From assembly GCA_022732315.1 (NCBI GenBank), contig JAIJUV010000069.1, forward strand, positions 1 to 12,548: a DNA stretch of 12,548 bases, read 5' to 3'. The notes under the pieces were generated by a model, which was given only the letters and a program-made list of their open reading frames with translations, made no database searches and was not told the origin of the DNA. This document shows positions 1 through 6,199 of this stretch, piece by piece. The translations under genes were made by a program, and so were the position numbers. The stretch's first letter is position 1. Every line of letters starts with the position of its first letter. Source of the stretch: Prevotella sp. (GTDB taxonomy: Bacteria; Bacteroidota; Bacteroidia; Bacteroidales; Bacteroidaceae).

Positions 1-149
1 GCTCCTACAATCATCATGATCTTTTTCTTGACATCCTGCTCCTCATTGTTCATAGCGATGTAAACGCTGATGGCACCCACTACGGCAACAACACCTGCAA
101 TGGCATAACAGAGCTTGACTACAATAGGCACGTATTTGGCTATTTCCTC
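1..149 (-). pseudogene. 3' part of a split DUF4134 (TraE-like) conjugation gene, running off the left edge
   Basis: Read on the minus strand from 149 down to 1, this encodes EEIAKYVPIVVKLCYAIAG and then a hydrophobic stretch ending MMIVGA at the window edge. It is the membrane core of a DUF4134 protein, a small two-helix inner-membrane component of Bacteroidetes conjugative elements (TraE family in Bacteroides conjugative transposons). It aligns without gaps to the intact paralog at 12204-12542: CYAIAGVVAVVGAISVYIAM here against TYAVAAVMVIISALQIYIKM there. The N-terminus, with the signal peptide, is at 11924-12099, on the far side of the inserted element. The frame stays open upstream into the element as far as an ATG at 240-242, so a fusion protein with 31 foreign residues is possible. 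The identity is well supported by the paralog. Whether the fragment is expressed is unknown. Confidence 0.85.
142..149. repeat. attL core, left copy of the 8-bp repeat ATTTCCTC
   Basis: ATTTCCTC here and at 11924-11931 are direct repeats at the two points where the DUF4134 frame is broken. On the coding strand the sequence is GAGGAAAT, coding for Glu-Glu plus the first two bases of an Ile codon. This fits strand exchange by a tyrosine recombinase within a short identical core. Confidence 0.8.
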
Positions 150-154
150 TGAAT

Positions 155-170
155 AACACAAGATTGTGTT
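155..170. repeat. Inverted repeat AACACA-agat-TGTGTT just inside the left end
   Basis: Perfect 6-bp arms are separated by 4 bp, starting 6 bp inside the left core repeat. An 8-bp palindrome AAGTACTT follows at 172-179. It could be a binding site for the integrase or an accessory protein. No equivalent was seen at the right end. Confidence 0.45.
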
Positions 171-171
171 T

Positions 172-240
172 AAGTACTTGATTATCAGTGTATGATAGAT
201 GTAAGGGCAAGTATGATGTTCCCAAAATGTTCCAAAAAAC
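172..240. repeat. Left-end arm-type repeats (AAGTAC/AAGTATGAT and paired GTTCCC)
   Basis: This stretch holds AAGTACTTGATTAT from 172, AAGTATGATG at 209-218, and the pair GTTCCCAAAATGTTCC at 218-233. The same two motif types recur near the right end: AAGTATTATT and its relatives at 11811-11898, and GTTCCCACAAATGTTCCCAC at 11764-11783. Repeats shared by the two ends of an integrase-driven element are the usual signature of arm-type integrase or excisionase sites. The assignment to those proteins is inferred. Confidence 0.5.
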
Positions 241-242
241 AT

Positions 243-530
243 ATTTTAATGGGGAGTTTGAATGTACTAAAAGAGGGTGTGTTCAAAAACATTGAAAAGG
301 CTTCAAAAGTGGAATTGAGCGATAAAGACTTGTTAACACGAAATTAAGATATGATTAACATTTTATGAACGAGTGACACGATTTTAAGTGCTGTGGTGAA
401 ATGTCTCGAAAATGTAGAATGTTTTGGATATTGTTCGTTTTCTCAGTAATCTTTCACGTCTGCATTTTTCTCTTCCCTATTTTTGAAATATTGGAGAGAA
501 ACAAATAGCACTACTGTTCAAAGATATAAT
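243..530. other. AT-rich non-coding stretch at the left end
   Basis: No convincing gene was found on either strand. Reading frames are short and broken by stops. On the minus strand, TATCTTTG at 519-526 matches the Bacteroidetes -7 consensus and would point outward, towards the split DUF4134 gene, but no good -33 box was found for it. Otherwise nothing recognisable was seen. Confidence 0.5.
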
Positions 531-587
531 AATTGTTATATTTACCAATTATACAATTGTCATATACGCCAATTTAAGAAAATTGTT
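531..587. promoter_or_regulatory. Tandem dyad operators upstream of the HTH/CoiA pair
   Basis: AATTGTTATATTTACCAATT (531-550) and AATTGTCATATACGCCAATT (555-574) are 20-bp boxes with a 24-bp period. They share 16 of 20 bases, and each has AATTG/CAATT dyad arms. A third half-site, AATTGTTGTA, begins at 581 and runs into the -7 box at 589-596. Two dyads and a half-site directly upstream of an XRE regulator gene are a typical autoregulatory layout. Binding by the 626-1093 product is inferred. Confidence 0.55.
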
Positions 588-588
588 G

Positions 589-596
589 TACCTTTG
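589..596 (+). promoter_or_regulatory. Bacteroidetes -7 box TACCTTTG for the HTH/CoiA operon
   Basis: TACCTTTG matches TAnnTTTG. Transcription would start near 603 and give a leader of about 20 nt before the ATG at 626. The -33 box is weak, which would fit a promoter controlled by the adjacent dyads. Confidence 0.6.
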
Positions 597-625
597 CAAA
601 AAACATAAATTTGGGGACACTAAAT

Positions 626-1093
626 ATGATTGAAGATATTATTTTTGAAACGAAAGGTAGTAATCAGTGTGAGATAAAATTACAGCACTCAACTGGTGAA
701 ACAACCACATTGTTGTTTAATAGTACTTTCCCATTGCAAGCTCAGGAATACTATTTAAAAGCAATACAATTATTACAAGAAAGAAAACCAGACTTATCTC
801 CTAAAGATGATTTGTTTGGTATATTTACTTTGTGGTTTGTTCAAAATTCATTGGAAATGCCGTTGGGGGTAGGTACTTCTAAAAATGAAGAGCGTATAAG
901 GATTGGTAAACGCATAAAAGAAATTAGGGAAGAAAAACATTTAGAGGCAAAGACACTTTCCTTGCTCACAGGGATAGATGCCGCAAACTTGTGTAGAATA
1001 GAACAAGGGAAACAGTCTGTTGGTATAGATGTGTTATCTAAAATAGCAAATGCGATGGGGTATAAAATAGAATTTGTAGAACTTAAAAAGTAA
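626..1093 (+). CDS. XRE-family HTH regulator with a novel N-terminal domain
   Basis: This 155-residue protein has an XRE/Cro-CI helix-turn-helix in its C-terminal third, residues about 92-146. The sequence there runs RIGKRIKEIREEKHLEAKTL, then LSLLTGIDAANLCRIEQGKQ, with the usual RIE.GK turn of this fold. The first 85 or so residues are not recognised. They look like a small alpha/beta domain that could sense a ligand or contact a partner. I chose ATG 626 over an in-frame TTG at 611 because it leaves a short leader after the -7 box at 589-596. The gene ends 5 nt before the CoiA-like gene, so the two are very probably co-transcribed. The dyads at 531-574 are the likely target, making it an autorepressor of the pair. 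The fold is clear; the role is inferred. Confidence 0.8.
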   Translation: MIEDIIFETKGSNQCEIKLQHSTGETTTLLFNSTFPLQAQEYYLKAIQLLQERKPDLSPKDDLFGIFTLWFVQNSLEMPLGVGTSKNEERIRIGKRIKEIREEKHLEAKTLSLLTGIDAANLCRIEQGKQSVGIDVLSKIANAMGYKIEFVELKK

Positions 1094-1098
1094 CAACA

Positions 1099-2196
1099 AT
1101 GAAGAAGGTGCAACAAAAGCATGAAGCCCATATGCTAATATATGCAGTGGACTCAAATGGACAGCTTGTCAATGTAGATAATGTCCGTACTGGTAACGAG
1201 TGCGGATGTTTTTGTCCTGCCTGTAAAGAACCATTGATGGCTAAAAATCAAGGATTGAAAAGAATTCATCATTTTGCGCACCAATCTGGAACAGAATGCG
1301 ATTTTGCCTATGAGTCTATGTTACACCTTCTTGCAAAAGAGAAAGTTCGTAATGCCTTTTTGGATAATGAAGAGTTTTTAATGGGGTTTGAGTATAAATC
1401 ATATTGCCCAAAATCTAAGCAATGTGTATATGTACGATATGACGAATGTCGAACAATTCAACAGAAGCTTTTCAATTTAAAAAAATATTATGATTCCTGC
1501 GAACAAGAAATATGCTATGACAATATCAGAAGACGTTCAGACTTAAAGATATATTCTTCCACACATCCAGAAAGAGAACCAATCTATATTGAATTTTGCG
1601 TGACTCATGCAAGTGATGAAGCAAAACTACATAGCGGTAATAAAATTATAGAGATTCTTATTGAGGATGAAGATGACATTTCCAATTTGATTAAAAATGG
1701 ATTTATTGAAAAGATGTCATTCAATATGTATTCAGAACAAGATTCATCAAAAATTAATTTTTATGGCTTCAAAATGGAAGACTATAACAACCATGCAATA
1801 AATAGTAACATAGAGTTTGTAAGATATGTTTTGTACCAGTCTGGGAAAACTCGCTGTTATCAAGATGGTGGAAATTGCAAAGAGGCGAGGAAGTCTTCTC
1901 CACATTCTCTTTTTGAAATGCGTTTTCACACTCCTGTTTCATTCGAAATATACGACTATGCAAAATATGTGGGCTTTCAAAAGTATGGCATTCTCAATTG
2001 TTGCGTATGTAGAAATTATGTTGATAGCTATAAAGGATTGGGCAAGATATGCCGTCTTTATAAACATTTGCAAATACCTCAATATGAAACTTTGGATACA
2101 TCAAGGGCAAAAAGTTGTCGTTGTTTCATGCTTAATAAAGAAGACATGGAGCAAAAGCTGAAGAATGGCGCTCCTGCACCTTATGACATTTTGTAA
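1099..2196 (+). CDS. CoiA-like zinc-finger nuclease family protein
   Basis: This 365-residue protein resembles the competence CoiA-like family, which pairs an N-terminal zinc-binding motif with a PD-(D/E)XK-type nuclease fold. Visible features are CPAC at residues 39-42, HHFAH at 57-61 and Cys67, then a helix with ES..H. The candidate active site is RRSDLK (Asp148) followed by YIEFCVTH (Glu165). The residue two after the Glu is Cys, where many PD-(D/E)XK enzymes have Lys or Gln, so activity needs checking. The C-terminus carries a second Cys-rich group (NCCVC, then SCRCF), possibly another zinc site. It lies 5 nt after an HTH regulator. Natural competence is not otherwise suggested here. In a mobile element such a nuclease more likely acts in defence, in competition between elements, or on incoming DNA. 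The family call is fairly sure; the function is open. An ATG at residue 12 is an alternative start. Confidence 0.7.
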   Translation: MKKVQQKHEAHMLIYAVDSNGQLVNVDNVRTGNECGCFCPACKEPLMAKNQGLKRIHHFAHQSGTECDFAYESMLHLLAKEKVRNAFLDNEEFLMGFEYKSYCPKSKQCVYVRYDECRTIQQKLFNLKKYYDSCEQEICYDNIRRRSDLKIYSSTHPEREPIYIEFCVTHASDEAKLHSGNKIIEILIEDEDDISNLIKNGFIEKMSFNMYSEQDSSKINFYGFKMEDYNNHAINSNIEFVRYVLYQSGKTRCYQDGGNCKEARKSSPHSLFEMRFHTPVSFEIYDYAKYVGFQKYGILNCCVCRNYVDSYKGLGKICRLYKHLQIPQYETLDTSRAKSCRCFMLNKEDMEQKLKNGAPAPYDIL

Positions 2197-2242
2197 GTAT
2201 GTGTAATCTTAGCAAGATAGTCCAATAAAGGTGTTTACTTCT

Positions 2243-2429
2243 TGATACACAATATGATTTGGTAAGATTATTGTATCAGTGTTCCCATTATGATACAAGA
2301 CACAAAAGTGGATTCTTGAAAAGCTGATACAGCATATAGTAACATTGAAAATGTCTAAATTGGGGCATTTCTGAAAAATAATTATCACAGAATGATTATC
2401 TTTTGCCGATTTTTGCTAACTTTGTATCA
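2243..2429. promoter_or_regulatory. Cluster of five TGATAC/GTATCA boxes upstream of the R-M operon
   Basis: TGATAC occurs on the plus strand at 2243, 2291 and 2325, and its reverse complement GTATCA at 2273 and 2424. The first pair forms a dyad (TGATACA at 2243-2249, TGTATCA at 2272-2278). The last copy starts on the final G of the -7 box at 2417-2424. A further repeat, ATTATC at 2381 and 2395, sits where the -33 region would be. The spacing and promoter overlap suggest operators for the small HTH protein at 2446-2655. The intergenic stretch 2197-2445 shows nothing else. Confidence 0.55.
2417..2424 (+). promoter_or_regulatory. Bacteroidetes -7 box TAACTTTG for the R-M operon
   Basis: TAACTTTG matches TAnnTTTG. 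Transcription would begin near 2431, about 15 nt before the controller start at 2446. No strong -33 TTTG was found at the usual distance. A GTATCA box overlaps the element and could block it. Confidence 0.6.
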
Positions 2430-2445
2430 CTAAAAGAGTAAAACT

Positions 2446-2655
2446 ATGTGTAAGGAATACATTAACAGAATAAAAATAGCCTTGGCTGAGCAGAATAAAA
2501 CAAACCGTTGGCTTGCTGAAAAAACTGGCAAAAGTGATATTACAATAAGTCGATGGGTACAAAATAAAACTCAACCATCACTTGAACAGTTGGTTGAAAT
2601 AGCAAAAGTTTTAGAAATCAGTCCTAAGGATTTAATAAATGACATAAGGCAATGA
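2446..2655 (+). CDS. Small Cro/CI-type regulator, probable R-M controller protein
   Basis: This 69-residue protein is essentially one HTH domain (residues about 8-62). It contains RWLAEKTGKSDITISRWVQN, the two HTH helices, and ends in a typical LEISPKDLIND segment. Its size and place fit the controller (C) proteins that time restriction-modification expression. Its stop overlaps the methyltransferase start as ATGA (2652-2655), which implies translational coupling. The TGATAC boxes upstream are the likely binding sites. In known systems such proteins delay endonuclease expression until methylation is complete. Here the controller leads the whole operon, so how the delay would arise is not evident. 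Confidence 0.75.
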   Translation: MCKEYINRIKIALAEQNKTNRWLAEKTGKSDITISRWVQNKTQPSLEQLVEIAKVLEISPKDLINDIRQ

Positions 2656-3785
2656 CAATAAAGGAACGAAATAATACCAACAAGGTTAAAACTGTCTCGC
2701 TTTTCTCAGGTGCGGGAGGTTTGGATATTGGTGCAATTATGGCAGGAGCACATATCATATTTGCCAACGATATGATGAAGGAAGCTTGCATGTCGTATTC
2801 AACCAATATAGGAGACCATATCGTAAATGGTGACATAAATTCTGTCATGGATAGACTTGATGGAATAGAAAATGTAGATATGGTTATTGGTGGTCCTCCA
2901 TGTCAAGGTTTTTCCGTTGCAGGAAAGATGGATGTGAATGACAAAAGAAGCCAATTGATTTGGAGTTATGTAAAGGTCATCTCAAAAGTTAAACCTAAAG
3001 CTTTCATTATGGAAAATGTTAAAGCGTTAGGTCTTCTTGAAAAATGGAAACCGATAAGAGAAAAATTACTATCTGAACTCAGACACTTGGGGTATTCTGT
3101 GAATTTTATGATTCTGAATGCCTCAGATTATGACGTTCCCCAAGCAAGAGAGAGAATTTTTGTTGTCGGAATTAAAGGCAATTGTAATAACGTGCCAAAT
3201 TGGGAAGAAATGATAAAACACTATTCTCATAAAGCACCTACAGTTCGAGAAGCATTACAAGTTTTGGATAAAGCAGGACATGGTAATAACCCAAGTACAT
3301 GTAGAGCGAAAATAACATTGGCTTCAAACCCAATATTACGCAAGTCGCCTTATGCAGGAATGTTGTTTAATGGACTGGGAAGACCAACTCGTATAGATGG
3401 GTATAGTGCAACATTACCAGCCTCAATGGGAGGAAACAAGACCCCTATCATTGATGAAAATGAGTTGTATGAGAATTGTGCTCCTTGGATTGTAACTTAT
3501 CATGATGAAATCATGAAAGACCCTTCAAAGGCAGCATTCAAGGAAGCTCCTTCTTTTTTGAGAAGAATGACAGTAGAAGAAGCTGCTATCTTGCAAACTT
3601 TTCCTATAGAGTATGAATTTTGTGGTTCTCAATCATCAAAATATACCCAAATAGGAAATGCTGTTCCATGCAATATGGCTAAGGCTGTTGCTACGATGGT
3701 TATTAACGTTCTTAATGGTGAAGAAAATGTAATTTTTAAACCAACAGAACATAATTTGTTTGATTTTAGCTATGCAGAAAGTTGA
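2652..3785 (+). CDS. DNA (cytosine-5-)-methyltransferase of a Type II R-M system
   Basis: This 377-residue enzyme transfers a methyl group from S-adenosylmethionine to C5 of cytosine within the recognition site. All main motifs are present in order. Motif I is FSGAGGLDIG (residues 18-27, cofactor binding). Motif IV is GGPPCQGFS (80-88), with catalytic Cys84. Motif VI is MENV (120-123), with Glu121. Motif VIII is QARERIFVVG (from 164), and motif X is QIGNAVP (333-339). The length is normal and there is no sign of damage. The target-recognition region falls between motifs VIII and X, around residues 190-290. The gene overlaps the controller by ATGA upstream and the endonuclease by 14 nt downstream, so the three form one tight operon. 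It should protect the host from the endonuclease encoded next to it. Confidence 0.95.
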   Translation: MTIKERNNTNKVKTVSLFSGAGGLDIGAIMAGAHIIFANDMMKEACMSYSTNIGDHIVNGDINSVMDRLDGIENVDMVIGGPPCQGFSVAGKMDVNDKRSQLIWSYVKVISKVKPKAFIMENVKALGLLEKWKPIREKLLSELRHLGYSVNFMILNASDYDVPQARERIFVVGIKGNCNNVPNWEEMIKHYSHKAPTVREALQVLDKAGHGNNPSTCRAKITLASNPILRKSPYAGMLFNGLGRPTRIDGYSATLPASMGGNKTPIIDENELYENCAPWIVTYHDEIMKDPSKAAFKEAPSFLRRMTVEEAAILQTFPIEYEFCGSQSSKYTQIGNAVPCNMAKAVATMVINVLNGEENVIFKPTEHNLFDFSYAES

Positions 3786-4851
3786 TAAAGAAAAAGCGGA
3801 GAAAGTGCTCCGAATGGCTAATGAAAAGCCTGTTTATCAAGATGATACAATAGGAGCATCGATTGATTCAATATTAAGAGGTTCTCACAAAACATACAGA
3901 TATGTATTGGTCACATCCTTATTAGCAAAGAGCACTAATAAGGATGTTGATATTTTGAGTCTCCAAGCAAAAGATGACTCATCTGGAGCATATGATGCAA
4001 GAAGTTTGTGTCATAAGGTGATAGTTCCTTTTGAAAGAAGTACCTATCCGAATAGCCTTGGCGGTTCTAACGAACCTTTTCTGAATAAGCCTGCTCGTTT
4101 CCAACGGTTGGCAAAGACCAACGCTGTTAGGAGTGGTAATGATTCTGAAACTCTTGAAAGCTTGATAAAAATTCTGTCAGAAATACAGACAAAGAAACAA
4201 GCTTTTAAATATCTTTCATCCGCTTTATGTTCTCTACGAGACATTTATAGCGAAATAGAGGAAAAGTATTCTATTCCAGATTTGGAAATTGAAGACGAAG
4301 CGAATCCTCAATCTATATTAGACTATGTGAACACCCTCATAAAGAACTCATTTGAGGGGGAAATGTGCCCTTTGGTTGTTGCTGCTATAGAACACCTATA
4401 TTATAAAGGTGAAAAAACGGTAGTTCCACATAAGGTGAACGAAAGTGGCGCTTCATCGAAAGAGGTTGGTGATATTGATATTTTTGACAATGCAGAGCAG
4501 TTGGTCTCTTCTATCGAAGTAAAGGACAAAGATTTTACAAAAGAAGATGTTGAACATGCCATTACAAAATTTGCACTGGCTCAGATAGAGAAAAGCCTTT
4601 TCATCTTTGGAAAGCATGTAAACTTTGAACAGCATGATGTTTATGAAACAGCAGCAGAACTTGGTAAGAAAGGCTATTTTTGTTCTGTAGTGTCAATCAT
4701 GGATTTTGTGCGTATGCGTTTATATTCAATGAATGGTGATGTCACTATAAATCGACTGGCTCATTTGCTGTTAGAATATGCCCGACAGATAAACGCAAAA
4801 GATGAAACCATTGAATGGATTAAAACATGTACAACTGAATTTGGATTATAA
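3772..4851 (+). CDS. Type II restriction endonuclease, SacI-family-like
   Basis: This 359-residue protein is coupled to a C5 methyltransferase and carries blocks I associate with the SacI family of restriction enzymes: DARSLCHKVIVPFER (about 75-89) and LGGSNEPFLNKPARF (about 96-110). A likely PD-(D/E)XK centre is GDIDI (Asp235/Asp237) followed by SIEVKDKD, with Glu249 and Lys251. It should cut unmethylated double-stranded DNA at a short site. If the family call is right the site may be GAGCTC, but this cannot be read from the sequence. I chose ATG 3772 rather than TTG 3760, giving a 14-nt overlap with the methyltransferase end. The reading frame is intact. That it is the cognate endonuclease is strongly suggested by context; the SacI assignment rests on remembered motifs. 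Confidence 0.75.
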   Translation: MQKVDKEKAEKVLRMANEKPVYQDDTIGASIDSILRGSHKTYRYVLVTSLLAKSTNKDVDILSLQAKDDSSGAYDARSLCHKVIVPFERSTYPNSLGGSNEPFLNKPARFQRLAKTNAVRSGNDSETLESLIKILSEIQTKKQAFKYLSSALCSLRDIYSEIEEKYSIPDLEIEDEANPQSILDYVNTLIKNSFEGEMCPLVVAAIEHLYYKGEKTVVPHKVNESGASSKEVGDIDIFDNAEQLVSSIEVKDKDFTKEDVEHAITKFALAQIEKSLFIFGKHVNFEQHDVYETAAELGKKGYFCSVVSIMDFVRMRLYSMNGDVTINRLAHLLLEYARQINAKDETIEWIKTCTTEFGL

Positions 4852-4855
4852 GACG

Positions 4856-5878
4856 ATGTTCGAGATAAAAACGATAGCTGATTTGCAGAGACTTATCCAA
4901 GATGAAATAGAAGAATCTACAGTCTTGGAATACAAAAGTTCATTTGCAATACAGAACAAAAAATGGAAAGAAGAATTGGCTAAAGATGTAAGTGCTTTAG
5001 CTAATTCTAATGGTGGTAATATTATATTCGGAATAAGAGAAAAAGAATGTGATGGAGGAAACTCCATTCCAGAAAAATTGCTTCCAGTACCAAATACAGA
5101 GATGTCAAAGGACAAACTGTCTCAACTTTTATCATCAAATATTCAGCCTAAAATAGATGGCTTGGAAATAACATATATACCATTTGATGAGAAAAGTGGA
5201 TTCTATGTTGTTTTTGTACCTCGTAGTAACACGGCTCATCAGAATAGACTTTCACATGTTTATTATAAGAGGAGAAATGCTACAGTTGAAGCAATGGAAG
5301 ATTATGAGATTAGGGATATTATGAATAGAAGCAAAACTCCTGTAATTGACGTTGAATTTACCTTGCTCATAACGAAAGTAAATGTGACTAAAAACAAGAC
5401 TCCTTTTGGACTCTTTACCGCACAAAAGATAGAGGAAAAGAGTATAAGATATGAATGCACCTTAAAATTTCGCGCAGTAAATAATGGACAAATTCTTGCA
5501 AAATATGTAAATTATTATATTTATGTTCCTCAGCAAATAATAGAAAATATTGAGGAGTCTGACTTGCAAGATGGATATTATGTAAGATATGAAGACAATA
5601 CGATACGAGACATTGTTGGTATAGAATTGAACAGACCTAAATATGGGCCTGCTCGGTATGATCCAATTCTTCCAGGAATGTGCGATAGAAGACATTCTGT
5701 TAAACTGAGTATTGATGACATAAAGACAATTACCGATTTGCCATGTATAAAGTACGAAATGCATGCAGATAATGCCCCTACAAGAATAAAAGAGATAAAA
5801 TGGGAAGACATAATTGTGGAAGAGCAAAGCAAGGAAGAATACATCGACAATATTCCTCATTTTGCTCCCAATATATAA
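4856..5878 (+). CDS. AlbA_2/Schlafen-like (divergent AAA-4) protein, last gene of the R-M operon
   Basis: This 340-residue protein has an N-terminal AlbA_2 domain (residues about 15-158). Visible parts are E-x-x-x-LEYKSS, DVSALANSNGGNIIFGI (about 44-60), the VVFVPRS strand, and VYYKRRNATVEAMEDYEIRD near 135-154. This domain occurs in Schlafen-like proteins, many of them regulators, RNA nucleases or defence proteins. The C-terminal half (about 160-340) is not recognised. I prefer ATG 4856, 4 nt after the endonuclease stop. An ATG at 4802 would overlap that gene by 50 nt and put 18 unlikely residues before the domain. It is tightly attached to the R-M operon and so probably acts with it, as an accessory, backup or sensor. 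It ends 11 nt before a convergent gene, with no clear terminator between. The domain call is good; the role is unknown. Confidence 0.75.
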   Translation: MFEIKTIADLQRLIQDEIEESTVLEYKSSFAIQNKKWKEELAKDVSALANSNGGNIIFGIREKECDGGNSIPEKLLPVPNTEMSKDKLSQLLSSNIQPKIDGLEITYIPFDEKSGFYVVFVPRSNTAHQNRLSHVYYKRRNATVEAMEDYEIRDIMNRSKTPVIDVEFTLLITKVNVTKNKTPFGLFTAQKIEEKSIRYECTLKFRAVNNGQILAKYVNYYIYVPQQIIENIEESDLQDGYYVRYEDNTIRDIVGIELNRPKYGPARYDPILPGMCDRRHSVKLSIDDIKTITDLPCIKYEMHADNAPTRIKEIKWEDIIVEEQSKEEYIDNIPHFAPNI

Positions 5879-5889
5879 CTTGTAGTTTA

Positions 5890-6192
5890 TCATCTTCTCA
5901 AATTGCTTCCCTTCTTTGTTTCAGATATGATTTCAGCCATTTCATTATCAACCTTATAAAGCTCATATTTGTTAAGTAAATGGATGGCGTCAATCACAAT
6001 TCGTTGGGCAGCAATGCGTCTGCCCAATAGAATTGTTTCCTTGCTGTTGCCACAAGACCGATTGGCACCTGTGGCTTCAATATATTTCTCCAAGGCATCT
6101 TTCATCATGAAATATCCTTTATCAGTCTTAGCCCAATGAATGAGTGCATCCTTTGCTTCTTCTCTCAATTGTTCAATAATTTTATCATCCAT
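5890..6192 (-). CDS. Small protein of unknown function at the end of the mobilization operon
   Basis: This 100-residue, mainly helical, charged and soluble protein begins MDDKIIEQLREEAKDALIHW. I do not recognise a family. It has no signal peptide or membrane segment. It starts 7 nt after the upstream gene on the same strand, so it is very probably the last gene of the mobilization operon. A role in relaxosome function or in supporting the preceding membrane protein is a guess from position. It faces the AlbA_2 gene, 11 nt away. Confidence 0.6.
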   Translation of the reverse strand: MDDKIIEQLREEAKDALIHWAKTDKGYFMMKDALEKYIEATGANRSCGNSKETILLGRRIAAQRIVIDAIHLLNKYELYKVDNEMAEIISETKKGSNLRR

Positions 6193-6199
6193 AGTTCCG

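Noticed and set aside
43..225. Open frame on the minus strand at the left edge
   Set aside because: It overlaps the DUF4134 fragment in another frame and encodes a Cys-rich, non-conserved sequence. The real coding frame is the one that matches the paralog.
1826..2161. 111-residue plus-strand open frame inside the CoiA-like gene
   Set aside because: It lies entirely within a better-supported gene in another frame, with no recognisable domain and no start signal.
2200..2220. Terminator after the CoiA-like gene (ATCTT-agc-AAGAT)
   Set aside because: The stem is only 5 bp, AT-rich, with no following T-run.
4802..4855. Upstream start for the AlbA_2 gene
   Set aside because: It would overlap the endonuclease gene by 50 nt and add residues not expected before the domain. 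ATG 4856 follows the endonuclease stop closely.
5462..5893. 143-residue minus-strand open frame opposite the AlbA_2 gene
   Set aside because: Its composition (many I, Y, F, N) is that of an antisense shadow of AT-rich coding sequence, and the plus-strand frame has clear domain motifs.
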